The notes beneath the pieces were generated by a model. It did no database searches. It was not told where the DNA came from and saw only the letters and a list, made by a program, of their open reading frames with translations. A program made the position numbers and the translations under genes. From Acidimicrobiaceae bacterium (lineage in GTDB: Bacteria; Actinomycetota; Acidimicrobiia; Acidimicrobiales; RAAP-2): a stretch of 34,336 nt of DNA. The stretch is from NCBI GenBank assembly GCA_003141815.1, contig PLNQ01000117.1:3037-37372 (forward strand). Reading direction: 5' to 3'. This document shows positions 1 through 6,857 of the stretch, piece after piece (the first letter of the stretch is position 1; every line of letters starts with the position of its first letter).

Positions 1-602
1 GTACCAACCGGGTTCGCGATGACGTTCGTCACGGGATTGGTGATCTTGCTCCAGATGTGCTCGGGCACGATCGGGACCTGACCGGCGACGTAGAAGAAGA
101 ACGGCACCGCCGCGGCCTTGAACGTGAAGACGACCTGGTTGGCGCCCTGTGCCGCGACACTCGAAAGAACTGACCAGACCGCGTTCACGTCGAGTGCGGT
201 GTTCTGCTTCAGCAAGTTGAACGTGTAGACGACGTCCGCAGGCGTGAAGGCCGTTCCGTCGGACCACTTCACGCCCGAGCGAATCGTGAACGTCAGCGTC
301 TTGTTGCTGTTACTCCAGGCGTAGTTCGTTGCGAGCCACGGCGTGACCTTGCCGCTCTGCAACGAGTCGACGAAGTCCAATGTCTCGTAGGTCAATCCCA
401 CGGAGTACGGCGACGACGTCGGAACGAATGGGTTGAACGCACACGACCACAACGCGCCCTGTTCGTTCGCGAGATTCAACGGCACTTGCGCGGCGGCACT
501 TGCGGCTGCGGGTGCGATTGCTGAGGGGATCACGATTAGGCACGTGCTAGCGACAAATACAAACGCCGTAGCAAGAAGACCCCCCTTAAACTTTTTCATC
601 AC
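1..602 (-). CDS. ABC transporter substrate-binding protein, family 5 (peptide/oligosaccharide type), N-terminal part
   Basis: This is the N-terminal 200 residues or so of an extracellular solute-binding protein; the rest lies beyond the left edge. It begins MKKFKGG, followed by a hydrophobic signal segment and an Ala-rich stretch suited to signal peptidase I; I see no proper lipobox. The mature part has family-5 features: an FNPF segment, YETLDFVD, then LTFTIRSGVKWSDGTAFTPADVVYTF-like text typical of DppA/OppA-type proteins. Family members bind peptides but also cello-, chito- or other oligosaccharides. Neighbouring SIS and ROK genes make a sugar ligand plausible (inference). Two adjacent in-frame starts exist: GTG at 602 and ATG at 599. 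The ribosome binding site, a GGGAGGAG-like run at 611-619, favours either. It has its own promoter and a leader with inverted repeats. Confidence 0.88.
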   Translation of the reverse strand, partial: MMKKFKGGLLATAFVFVASTCLIVIPSAIAPAAASAAAQVPLNLANEQGALWSCAFNPFVPTSSPYSVGLTYETLDFVDSLQSGKVTPWLATNYAWSNSNKTLTFTIRSGVKWSDGTAFTPADVVYTFNLLKQNTALDVNAVWSVLSSVAAQGANQVVFTFKAAAVPFFFYVAGQVPIVPEHIWSKITNPVTNVIANPVG

Positions 603-620
603 GGTGAAACTCCTCCCTTT

Positions 621-656
621 GAAGAACCCGCGGTTCTTCAGTTCACGTTATGAACT
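621..656 (-). repeat. Two inverted repeats in the 5' leader of the solute-binding protein mRNA
   Basis: GAAGAACC at 621-628 and GGTTCTTC at 632-639 form a perfect 8-bp stem with a 3-nt centre, starting only one base upstream of the Shine-Dalgarno run (611-619). Next to it, AGTTCA (640-645) and TGAACT (651-656) form a 6-bp inverted repeat with a 5-nt gap. They could be RNA hairpins that stabilise the mRNA or tune access to the ribosome binding site, or DNA operators. The sequence alone cannot decide. Confidence 0.5.
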
Positions 657-721
657 ACGAACTTCCAATGCCAATCCACGCGAACGTGGGAGGGCGATAC
701 TTCTTTGCATTTCACGACGTC

Positions 722-750
722 ACAATATGTGAATTTTTCACACTTATCAA
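722..750 (-). promoter_or_regulatory. Promoter of the solute-binding protein gene with a palindromic operator in the spacer
   Basis: On the minus strand a -35 hexamer TTGATA (745-750) and a -10 hexamer TATTGT (722-727) are separated by exactly 17 nt. The spacer holds a perfect inverted repeat, TGTGAA-TTT-TTCACA, at 728-742. A dimeric regulator bound there would cover the core promoter, so repression is the simplest reading. The predicted start of transcription is near 715, leaving a leader of about 110 nt before the start codon. The half-site TGTGA/TCACA resembles Crp-family sites, but with a 5-nt instead of a 6-nt gap. The regulator is not identifiable from this window. Confidence 0.6.
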
Positions 751-950
751 CCTTAAGTTGAGAGAATTTAACAATTTAGACTCATTACTCGAAAGAAATT
801 TGCATTTTTGCCATTGAAGACGCTTTTGGGGCTCACGTCGCAGGATCGGAAAGCTGGTGAATCACGCCGCTTGAATCGAAGGAACCTCGCCGATTCCCGG
901 TCATCGAAGGGACCATCGTCGCGCCACATTTAGTGATCGCCGGGCGAAAC

Positions 951-1976
951 CTAGGCGGACAGCGTGATCTTGTTGAGGCCCGGAGACGTGTCGATTGGAC
1001 GGCCACGAAGTTGGCCGATGCGAAGGGCGAGCACTTGACCGACGATGACTTCGCCGAGGCCAAGGCACCAGTTGGGCATCGATTCAGCGAGAACGATCTC
1101 TCCGTCGCAGGGAACGGTAGACCGGTCAGGCGGACGAAGGACGACGGTACGCATTCCGAATCGGCGACTCTCTTCGAGCAACTCAGCACTCACGCTGTCG
1201 GTCATCTCGTCGGTCACTACCAGTAGGAGTGTGGAACCTTCACCGTCAGCGCCAATTGGTCCGTGCAAATAGTCAGGGGCCGAGTAGGCCTCAGACCTGA
1301 TTCCAGTGACTTCACGAATCTTGAGGGCGATTTCCGCGGCCACCGCCTGGCCGACGCCGCGGCCGACGACAGTGATTCCTCCCTCGACGTTCAGCAACGA
1401 GGTCGGGAAGGAGGAGGCGAGCGCCCACGTGGCGACGCGATCGACGGTATTGGGTAGTTCATCGAGGCCCTCGAGCGGCTCTCCTTTCAACGCGGCCACG
1501 AGTTGAGCCAGCGCGTGCCATGCCGTCGAGAAGGTCTTCGTCGAGGCGATCGCGCGCTCCGGGCCGGCACCAAGGTCAATGATCAGTTCACTGGCTTTCG
1601 CCAGCGGCGAGGAGGTGTCGTTGGTCAAGGCCGCGTTTGGACGATCTTGCGATAGCGCTTGTTCGATGACCTGCACCAGACCAGGCGTTCGACCGGACTG
1701 CGAGATGGCGAGCACGCCAGCTCCCCGTAGACCAATCGGTCGATCACCTTCGTAGAGCGACGGCGTCGCGAGGGCGACGAGGAGCCCCAGCTCTTGGCCG
1801 GCCAAATACTGGAAGAAGATGGCTGCGTTGTCCGACGAACCTCTCGCTGCGACAAGTACGTAGTTGATGTTGTTCCACGTCTCACTCACGAGACGAGCCT
1901 GTTCACTGCCAACCTCGGCCCTACGACGAAGGATCTCACCCTGCGATCGAATCTCTTCTTCAAAGACTGTCGTCAT
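951..1976 (-). CDS. SIS-domain sugar-phosphate isomerase/deaminase, NagB-II-like
   Basis: A 341-residue protein with two SIS (sugar isomerase) domains. Visible motifs are ARGSSDN (44-50), ISQSGRTP (91-98), STKTF (145-149), a second-domain VVGRG (201-205), EAYS with YLHGP (227-238) and a C-terminal GLNKIT. This set matches SIS-type glucosamine-6-phosphate deaminase (NagB-II) and the isomerase half of GlmS; there is no glutaminase domain, so it is not full GlmS. The expected role is cytoplasmic conversion of glucosamine-6-phosphate to fructose-6-phosphate plus ammonia, but AgaS-like or other ketose/aldose phosphate roles remain possible. The start is ATG at 1976, preceded by GGGGA. It lies 72 bp downstream of the ROK kinase gene on the same strand and is probably cotranscribed with it. 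Confidence 0.85.
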   Translation of the reverse strand: MTTVFEEEIRSQGEILRRRAEVGSEQARLVSETWNNINYVLVAARGSSDNAAIFFQYLAGQELGLLVALATPSLYEGDRPIGLRGAGVLAISQSGRTPGLVQVIEQALSQDRPNAALTNDTSSPLAKASELIIDLGAGPERAIASTKTFSTAWHALAQLVAALKGEPLEGLDELPNTVDRVATWALASSFPTSLLNVEGGITVVGRGVGQAVAAEIALKIREVTGIRSEAYSAPDYLHGPIGADGEGSTLLLVVTDEMTDSVSAELLEESRRFGMRTVVLRPPDRSTVPCDGEIVLAESMPNWCLGLGEVIVGQVLALRIGQLRGRPIDTSPGLNKITLSA

Positions 1977-2048
1977 TCGTCCCCATTTGTGACCGCGTCC
2001 GATTCGTACGCACGTAGCGTAGCGGCCTCGTGAACGAACTGCGAGGGA

Positions 2049-2810
2049 CTAAAGATCGAACAACTTCACGGCACCACGCAAAGTGGCGTCGTTGCCATTC
2101 ACCACGATCCGGTACGCTGAGTCGGAAAATAGCGTCATGTCGACGCGTCGCGAATTGCCACCGCCCAGGTGCACGATGTCCCCCGAGAACTCCGCGACAA
2201 AGTTGTCCACCGCTCTAACGAGAAGACCGTTCCACCGCACTTCGTCTTGGGACCTAGCGAATTCGCCCAGCAATCGGTCGTACGACTTGCCTTCGAAAAA
2301 CACTTCAGCCCCTACGTCACGAATTTTGATAAGCGTGCCGTTGATGACGAGCGCAATGCCAAAACCCGTACCGAGCGTAAAGACCAGTTCGTTTCCAGTT
2401 CCTTCGCTGCACCCCAGCGCGGCCAACGTGGCGTCATTCACGACGCGCACGTCCTGTTGGCTGGCCGACCGAAAGGCCTCTTCGAGATTGGTATTTTTCC
2501 ACTCGGCGTGCAGTGACGGGTCAATTTCCGAAGTGAATCCCTTAGGACGCGAGAGGTTTCCAGGTTCGACGACGAGGCCTTCGCGGAGGTCACCGGGAAA
2601 CCCCACCCCGACACGCGAACAACCGCTCAGCGCTATCTGTTCGGTGATGAAGTCAACCAGGCGACCGGGAGAGCAGGGGTACGGGGTGGCCATTCTGACC
2701 ACCTCTTCAACCAGGTGACCATCAGCGTCGACCACACCAAACTTGATCGTGGTGGCACCGATGTCGACGGCCAGGATGGTCTCTCGCGTTGCTGTTCGCA
2801 AAACTGTCAC
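2049..2810 (-). CDS. ROK-family sugar kinase without the zinc motif (polyphosphate-glucokinase-like)
   Basis: A 253-residue ASKHA-fold kinase. The phosphate-1 loop DIGATTIKFG is at 16-25, VGVGFPGD at 67-74, the catalytic-base region VVNDATLAALG at 123-133 (Asp126), and the phosphate-2 loop LGTGFGIAL at 146-154. The usual ROK zinc-binding CxCGxxGCxE motif is absent; the corresponding region reads VGAEVFFEGKSYD. This is the situation in polyphosphate/ATP glucokinases. The substrate is probably glucose, glucosamine or a related hexose (inference). I chose the GTG at 2810 because a -10 hexamer TACACT sits 6 nt upstream and no Shine-Dalgarno is present; the frame stays open further upstream, but that stretch reads as non-coding. 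It is divergent from the MFS transporter gene. Confidence 0.82.
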   Translation of the reverse strand: MTVLRTATRETILAVDIGATTIKFGVVDADGHLVEEVVRMATPYPCSPGRLVDFITEQIALSGCSRVGVGFPGDLREGLVVEPGNLSRPKGFTSEIDPSLHAEWKNTNLEEAFRSASQQDVRVVNDATLAALGCSEGTGNELVFTLGTGFGIALVINGTLIKIRDVGAEVFFEGKSYDRLLGEFARSQDEVRWNGLLVRAVDNFVAEFSGDIVHLGGGNSRRVDMTLFSDSAYRIVVNGNDATLRGAVKLFDL

Positions 2811-2822
2811 TTGCGAAGTGTA
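2808..2822 (-). promoter_or_regulatory. Putative leaderless promoter and palindrome at the ROK kinase start
   Basis: On the minus strand the -10 hexamer TACACT (2817-2822) lies 6 nt before the GTG start (2808-2810), so transcription would begin at or next to the start codon. No good -35 is seen. The same bases contain the 13-bp palindrome CACTT-GCG-AAGTG (2808-2820), overlapping the -10 and the start codon, a position where a bound protein would block initiation. Confidence 0.4.
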
Positions 2823-2857
2823 CTGACCCGAACGAGGTCGACCATTCGACACCGAAG

Positions 2858-4105
2858 ATGGAAAAGTGGCGCGACCTAGGATTGAGCACACTCGTGGACT
2901 CAGAAACTTCGCCAACCTCTCTTACACCTTCGACCGAAGTCAGCTTTCGACCCTCCGCTTTCGCTAGCACGACCGGCATTTTCATACTCATGGGGGCCGT
3001 GACTTCGCTGTTCGGACCACTCCTCGTGAGCTTCACCCACCGGTTTCATCTTTCGCTGCCCACTGCCGGCGCGGCGCTTAGTGTCTATTTCGTCGGAGCG
3101 ACACTTGGCGTGCTTCCGGGCTGGCTTGGACTCAAGCGGTTGCAGGGCCGAAGGGTCCTCTCAGTTTCGTTGGTGACAATCGTGCTCGGCGCGGCTGGCG
3201 CTTCGATCTCGCACTCATGGACGCTGTTCCTGACGAGCGTCTTTCTCATCGGTCTCGGATTTGGCGCTCTCGACATTGGCCTTAACACCCTCCTCGCTCG
3301 CACTGCGCTGAACGGCCGCGCGCATCGACTCAGCATCAGTAACGCCGGCTACGGCGTCGGCGCGGTCATCTGTCCTCTCGTCATAATCGGACTCGATCCC
3401 AACAACTTTCAATTCCTCTTCGCCGGGCTTGCGGTCATCGCCTTGGTTCTCTCGACGCTGAACGGGGGCGTACACGCGCCCCCACTTCGTACCGAACCGC
3501 TGCAGTCCGAAATAACGAGCATGAAGGCCCAACGACGTCCGATCCTCCTGACCTTCGTAGTGGCATACGTGCTCTACGTTGCCTTGGAGACGAGCGCGTC
3601 GGGTTGGATGGCCACCCAGCTCCACGGTGTTGGGTACTCCGAGTCTTCGGGAAGCCTCGTCACGGCGGGGTTTTGGTCCGGCGTGGCAATCGGTCGGTTT
3701 CTCGGCGGACCTCTCTACCATCGCCTCTCGGAGAAGAAACTCGTTCTCGGCGGACTTGTTCTCGCCACCTTCGTGTGCGCGGCAGCCTTCTCTGACTCTC
3801 TCGCGCCCTATGCGTACCCGCTACTCGGCTTGATCGTCGCGTCGATCTTTCCGATGGGACTCATGTGGTACACGATGCTCTGTCCTCATGACAGTGATGG
3901 ACTCTCGCTACTCATCCTCTTCATGATGATTGGCGGCGTCGCGGGACCGGGCATCGTGAGTCTGTTGGTCTCTCAGTTCGGTGTGCACGTCGTGCCGTTC
4001 ACCCTTGCGTCCTTCGCCACGCTCGATCTCGCAGTCTTTCTCAGCGCTTTGCGCTTTCGACCACTCGTCGTAACTGGTGGGACGTTGAATACAAGTTCGA
4101 CCTAG
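2858..4105 (+). CDS. MFS transporter, sugar-type (FHS/FucP-like)
   Basis: About 415 residues with the hydrophobic pattern of a 12-helix major facilitator. After a hydrophilic N-terminal tail of about 40 residues, helix 1 begins at FILMGAVTSLFGPLL; GLGFGALDIGLNTLLA and SISNAGYGVGAVICPL resemble the FHS (fucose/glucose/GlcNAc-type) subfamily. The central loop falls near residues 215-230. It probably imports a sugar by proton symport, and its position divergent from the ROK kinase and SIS genes suggests a common substrate. The start is uncertain: ATG 2858 is chosen, but GTG 2894, preceded by a -10-like TAGGAT at 2877-2882, is also possible, and the frame extends back to 2789 over the kinase start. 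No clear ribosome binding site is visible. Confidence 0.85.
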   Translation: MEKWRDLGLSTLVDSETSPTSLTPSTEVSFRPSAFASTTGIFILMGAVTSLFGPLLVSFTHRFHLSLPTAGAALSVYFVGATLGVLPGWLGLKRLQGRRVLSVSLVTIVLGAAGASISHSWTLFLTSVFLIGLGFGALDIGLNTLLARTALNGRAHRLSISNAGYGVGAVICPLVIIGLDPNNFQFLFAGLAVIALVLSTLNGGVHAPPLRTEPLQSEITSMKAQRRPILLTFVVAYVLYVALETSASGWMATQLHGVGYSESSGSLVTAGFWSGVAIGRFLGGPLYHRLSEKKLVLGGLVLATFVCAAAFSDSLAPYAYPLLGLIVASIFPMGLMWYTMLCPHDSDGLSLLILFMMIGGVAGPGIVSLLVSQFGVHVVPFTLASFATLDLAVFLSALRFRPLVVTGGTLNTSST

Positions 4106-4153
4106 TCAATGCTGTTGCACCACGTACAACGTTGAACTCGGCACGTCAGATCC

Positions 4154-5182
4154 TTACTTTATGAGGCGCACGAGCGCGCCCGTCGACGCGTTCAGTTCGG
4201 TGACCGAGTAACCGGCGCCGTTCACGATCCAGACGTTCGATGCCTTCACTGCAACGTCAATCGGATTGTTGAAACCGTCGGCGGCGCCCCTGATGACACG
4301 GACCAGTGAACCATCTGCTGCGTTGAGCTCGGTGACGGAGTTGCCATTCGCGTTCACGACCCACAATCGAGAACTGTTCACGATGAGATTCCACGGTGCG
4401 TCAAACCCAGTCTTCGCGCCCTTGATCACGCGCACCAGTGAGCCGTTAGACGAATTGAGTTCCGTCAACGAGTTGCCGCTCGCGTTCGTGACCCACACGT
4501 GGCCACCGCTCGCCGCAAGGCCGACGGGAGAAATGAAGCCATCGGCTGGAGCGTTCACCACCCGAACCAGTGCGCCTGTCGTCGCGTTGAGTTCGGTCAC
4601 CGAGTCGCCGGCTTCGTTCGTCACCCAGACGTCAGGGCCACTGACGACAATGTTGACCGGATTGTTGAAGTTGTCCGCTTTGGCCTTGATCGACCTAATG
4701 AGAGCACTATTAATCGCGCTGAGTTCCGTCACTGTGTTGCCTTCACTGGCCACCCAAATGTTCGATCCCTCAAACGCGAGTCCGATGGGATTCGAAAGAC
4801 CGTATGACGCACCCGTGATGACGCGCTCTAGCGCGCCAGTGGACGCGTGAAGTTCGGTCATCGAGTTACCGCTTTTATTGACCACCCAGACGTTCCCCTT
4901 GTCGACACCGATAGCGATGGGCGTCTGGAATCCGTCGGCCTTGGACTTGATGACCCGAACCAGCGATCCGTCGGACACGTTAAGCTCCGTCACCGAATTG
5001 TTGGCAGCGTTCGCCACCCAGACGTGAGCACCACCCGTAGCGATCCCCAAGGGACTGTCGAACTTTGTGGCGCCCTTCGAAGTGGCGCTTGACGCGGTCA
5101 CGCTGATCGAAGAGAGGGCGATCGTCGCGAGCAGGGTCAATGAAAGTGCGCCCATGGAACCATGACGAGGCACTCGCTGCAC
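4154..5182 (-). CDS. Secreted seven-repeat beta-propeller (NHL/YncE-like) protein
   Basis: A 342-residue protein with an N-terminal signal peptide (hydrophobic stretch about 11-33, Ala/Ser-rich end) followed from residue 41 by seven tandem repeats of 44 residues, each with the plan F-x-x-P-hydrophobic...VWV-x-N...NSVTELN...G-x-LVRVI. Repeat 3 lacks one residue and repeat 7 is about five residues short. Seven blades make a closed beta-propeller, so the mature protein is essentially one propeller. The family includes YncE/Vgb/NHL-like proteins, for which ligand and activity cannot be predicted; there is no enzyme motif or cell-wall anchor. The GTG start at 5182 is supported by GAGGAG at 5188-5193, 5 nt away. 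It is convergent with the MFS gene (48-bp gap). Confidence 0.85.
   Translation of the reverse strand: MQRVPRHGSMGALSLTLLATIALSSISVTASSATSKGATKFDSPLGIATGGAHVWVANAANNSVTELNVSDGSLVRVIKSKADGFQTPIAIGVDKGNVWVVNKSGNSMTELHASTGALERVITGASYGLSNPIGLAFEGSNIWVASEGNTVTELSAINSALIRSIKAKADNFNNPVNIVVSGPDVWVTNEAGDSVTELNATTGALVRVVNAPADGFISPVGLAASGGHVWVTNASGNSLTELNSSNGSLVRVIKGAKTGFDAPWNLIVNSSRLWVVNANGNSVTELNAADGSLVRVIRGAADGFNNPIDVAVKASNVWIVNGAGYSVTELNASTGALVRLIK
4157..5062 (-). repeat. Seven coding tandem repeats of about 132 bp
   Basis: The repeats are the blades of the propeller gene. Each DNA unit is 132 bp (44 codons). The wording is similar but clearly diverged between units; the best-conserved part encodes NSVTELN and the following LVRVI. 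The near-constant length suggests expansion by unit duplication, or constraint from the fold. Confidence 0.75.
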
Positions 5183-5193
5183 TTTTGCTCCTC

Positions 5194-5445
5194 AACGTCG
5201 AGCGAATGCTCGTCAGTCGGCAATCCTATCTACCCGCGTGGAACTGTTTGGCTCAGCGATACCACTAAAGCCAACGAGAGTTCGGAATTCTGTTTCGTGA
5301 ATGTACATCTTGATTGACTGCGATGGCCTGAGGAGGCTAGCGCACTTCGCCCGCGTCACTTCTCGTTCTTCACTCGCCGCGAATCGTGAACTTGAGGAGT
5401 CGATCACAATGACAACCGAACACACGTAGCTCCCGCTCGTGAGCG
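5194..5445. other. Intergenic region without recognised gene
   Basis: These 252 bp separate the propeller gene from the small membrane protein gene, both on the minus strand. I see a -10-like TAGGAT on the minus strand shortly upstream of the propeller gene, without a good -35, and a short palindrome CGCTC-GT-GAGCG (5434-5445) directly after the membrane protein stop codon, lacking a T-run. A small plus-strand reading frame starting near 5301 has no supporting signal. Confidence 0.45.
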
Positions 5446-5898
5446 TCAGAACTGGATCACCATCGACAGCAGAGCGATGCCGACGAGCGCCAATAGCGTG
5501 TCTAACGATCGAAGAAGATGGCGACCACTTTCGGGTGACGCGACACCGTCGTGCGCGATCGTCGCGGCTACCGCGCGTTCTTGAGGCAGCGTGCGCGCTT
5601 CGAGATGCCCCGCCGCCGCAACGTAGCAAAAGAGCCCCACGCCTATCCAGGGTCTCGCGAGGGAAACGTCACTCCCCCCGCTCAAGGACATGACGAGCCC
5701 CGTCACCGGCAGGACGTGCAAGAGACGCGCTGCCCAGTTCAGTCGCTCAGGAAAGCGAAGCGCCTGCGTCGCGGCGTCGGCACCGCGAGCGACGCTGAGG
5801 GCGGCGTAGCGCATTGTGACGTACACGGCGATGGTGGCTACGGCCGCAGCAATGTGAACAACAAAGATGACGTCGTACGTGACGGACGTGGCGATCAT
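5446..5898 (-). CDS. Small four-helix membrane protein, unknown function
   Basis: 150 residues with about four hydrophobic helices (roughly 7-30, 58-75, 83-101 and 128-148), a His in the first helix (VVHIAAA) and a further His near the second. This size and pattern resemble DUF2269/CopD-like integral membrane proteins, but I do not recognise it with certainty and assign no function. Its ATG (5896-5898) overlaps the meaB stop codon in an ATGA arrangement, so translation is probably coupled to meaB. It is the last gene of the murA-meaB operon. Confidence 0.7.
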   Translation of the reverse strand: MIATSVTYDVIFVVHIAAAVATIAVYVTMRYAALSVARGADAATQALRFPERLNWAARLLHVLPVTGLVMSLSGGSDVSLARPWIGVGLFCYVAAAGHLEARTLPQERAVAATIAHDGVASPESGRHLLRSLDTLLALVGIALLSMVIQF

Positions 5899-6857
5899 GA
5901 ATCGGACAGTAACGTCTCGGCCGCCCGGTAAGGATCGGTCGATCCGTTGAGAAGCGCTTCTATCTGCTCGTCGTAGGCCTCACCTCGGGCCAGTTCCGCG
6001 ACGCGCGAACGGAGAAGTACGTTGACCACCTTGTCGAGTTCGACGCGTGTTCGCAGGCGACGAGCATCATCGAGAAACTCCTTGTCGAGGAAGGTTCGGT
6101 GCGCGTCAATCGCGTCGAACAACATCTCCGTACCGTCACCACTTGTCGCGTTCGTTTCTACGATGAGCGGTCGCCAGGCTCTGGTCCTTCCGAGATCAAG
6201 CATCTGTTCGAGGTCTCGTTTCGTCTCCTTAACCCCGGGCCGATCGGCTTTGTTAATGACGAAGATGTCCGCGACCTCTAAGAGACCAGCCTTGTTGGCC
6301 TGCATCGAATCGCCCCACCCGGGGTTCGTCACGACGATCGTGGTGTCGGCCGCCGAAGCGACCTCGACTTCCATTTGACCGACGCCCACTGTCTCGACGA
6401 ACGCGAAGGGGAAATTTGCAGCACCCAATACACGCAGGGCATCGGGCACGGCCAGGGAGAGTCCGCCCAAGTGTCCGCGCGTCGCCATCGAGCGGATGAA
6501 AACGCGATCATTCGTGGCGTGATCTTGCATACGAATTCGGTCGCCCAAAATCGCGCCGCCGGTAAAGGGCGAACTCGGATCGACGCAGAGCACGCCCACT
6601 TGATCGAAGGCCTCGGCGTCTCCGACGTGACCACGCGCGAGCGCCGCTGAGATCAGTCGGTCGGTGAGCGTCGACTTTCCAGCGCCCGGTGGGCCGGTGA
6701 GACCGACGACGAAGGGCGGAGGCGCCGCGTACGCGAGCGACACCGTGGCGCGATGTTGCGCGCCTCCCGATTCGACGTAGGTCAACAGTCGCGCGAGCGC
6801 GGTGCGCGAGCCGTGCTTCGCCTCGCTCAGCAGTACGTCGGGTTCGCGAGCGATCAC
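5895..6857 (-). CDS. meaB: MeaB/ArgK-type GTPase, methylmalonyl-CoA mutase chaperone
   Basis: A 320-residue G3E-family P-loop GTPase. The Walker A GLTGPPGAGKS is at 52-62; further on come VDPSSPFTGGAILGDR, ETVGVGQ-ME (switch/G3 region) and the base-specificity motif NKAD. This is the full pattern of MeaB, which gates cobalamin loading and protects adenosylcobalamin-dependent methylmalonyl-CoA mutase. The mutase itself is not in the window. The GTG start (6855-6857) overlaps the murA stop as GTGA, and its own stop overlaps the next gene's start. Linkage to murA is probably operon economy rather than shared function. Confidence 0.93.
   Translation of the reverse strand: MIAREPDVLLSEAKHGSRTALARLLTYVESGGAQHRATVSLAYAAPPPFVVGLTGPPGAGKSTLTDRLISAALARGHVGDAEAFDQVGVLCVDPSSPFTGGAILGDRIRMQDHATNDRVFIRSMATRGHLGGLSLAVPDALRVLGAANFPFAFVETVGVGQMEVEVASAADTTIVVTNPGWGDSMQANKAGLLEVADIFVINKADRPGVKETKRDLEQMLDLGRTRAWRPLIVETNATSGDGTEMLFDAIDAHRTFLDKEFLDDARRLRTRVELDKVVNVLLRSRVAELARGEAYDEQIEALLNGSTDPYRAAETLLSDS

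Larger units (their letters stand above)
603..950. other. AT-rich intergenic regulatory region upstream of the solute-binding protein gene
   Basis: No gene is supported in this 348-bp gap. It contains, read on the minus strand, a good sigma-70-type promoter with a palindromic spacer, two inverted repeats in the 5' leader, and a 9-bp direct repeat (TTTGCATTT at 704-712 and 799-807). The part between about 810 and 950, just after the SIS-domain gene stop, shows no convincing stem-loop terminator. The region is visibly richer in A and T than the genes around it, as expected for a regulated promoter. Confidence 0.7.

Noticed and set aside
810..950. Terminator after the SIS-domain gene
   Set aside because: Only 4-5 bp complementary stretches with long loops and no T-run were seen.
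4157..5062. Regular DNA repeats that might suggest a CRISPR array
   Set aside because: The repeat is a 132-bp coding period of propeller blades with diverged copies and no spacer/repeat structure.
5301..5430. Short plus-strand reading frame of about 40 codons in the gap before the membrane protein gene
   Set aside because: No ribosome binding site, no promoter and no recognisable sequence.
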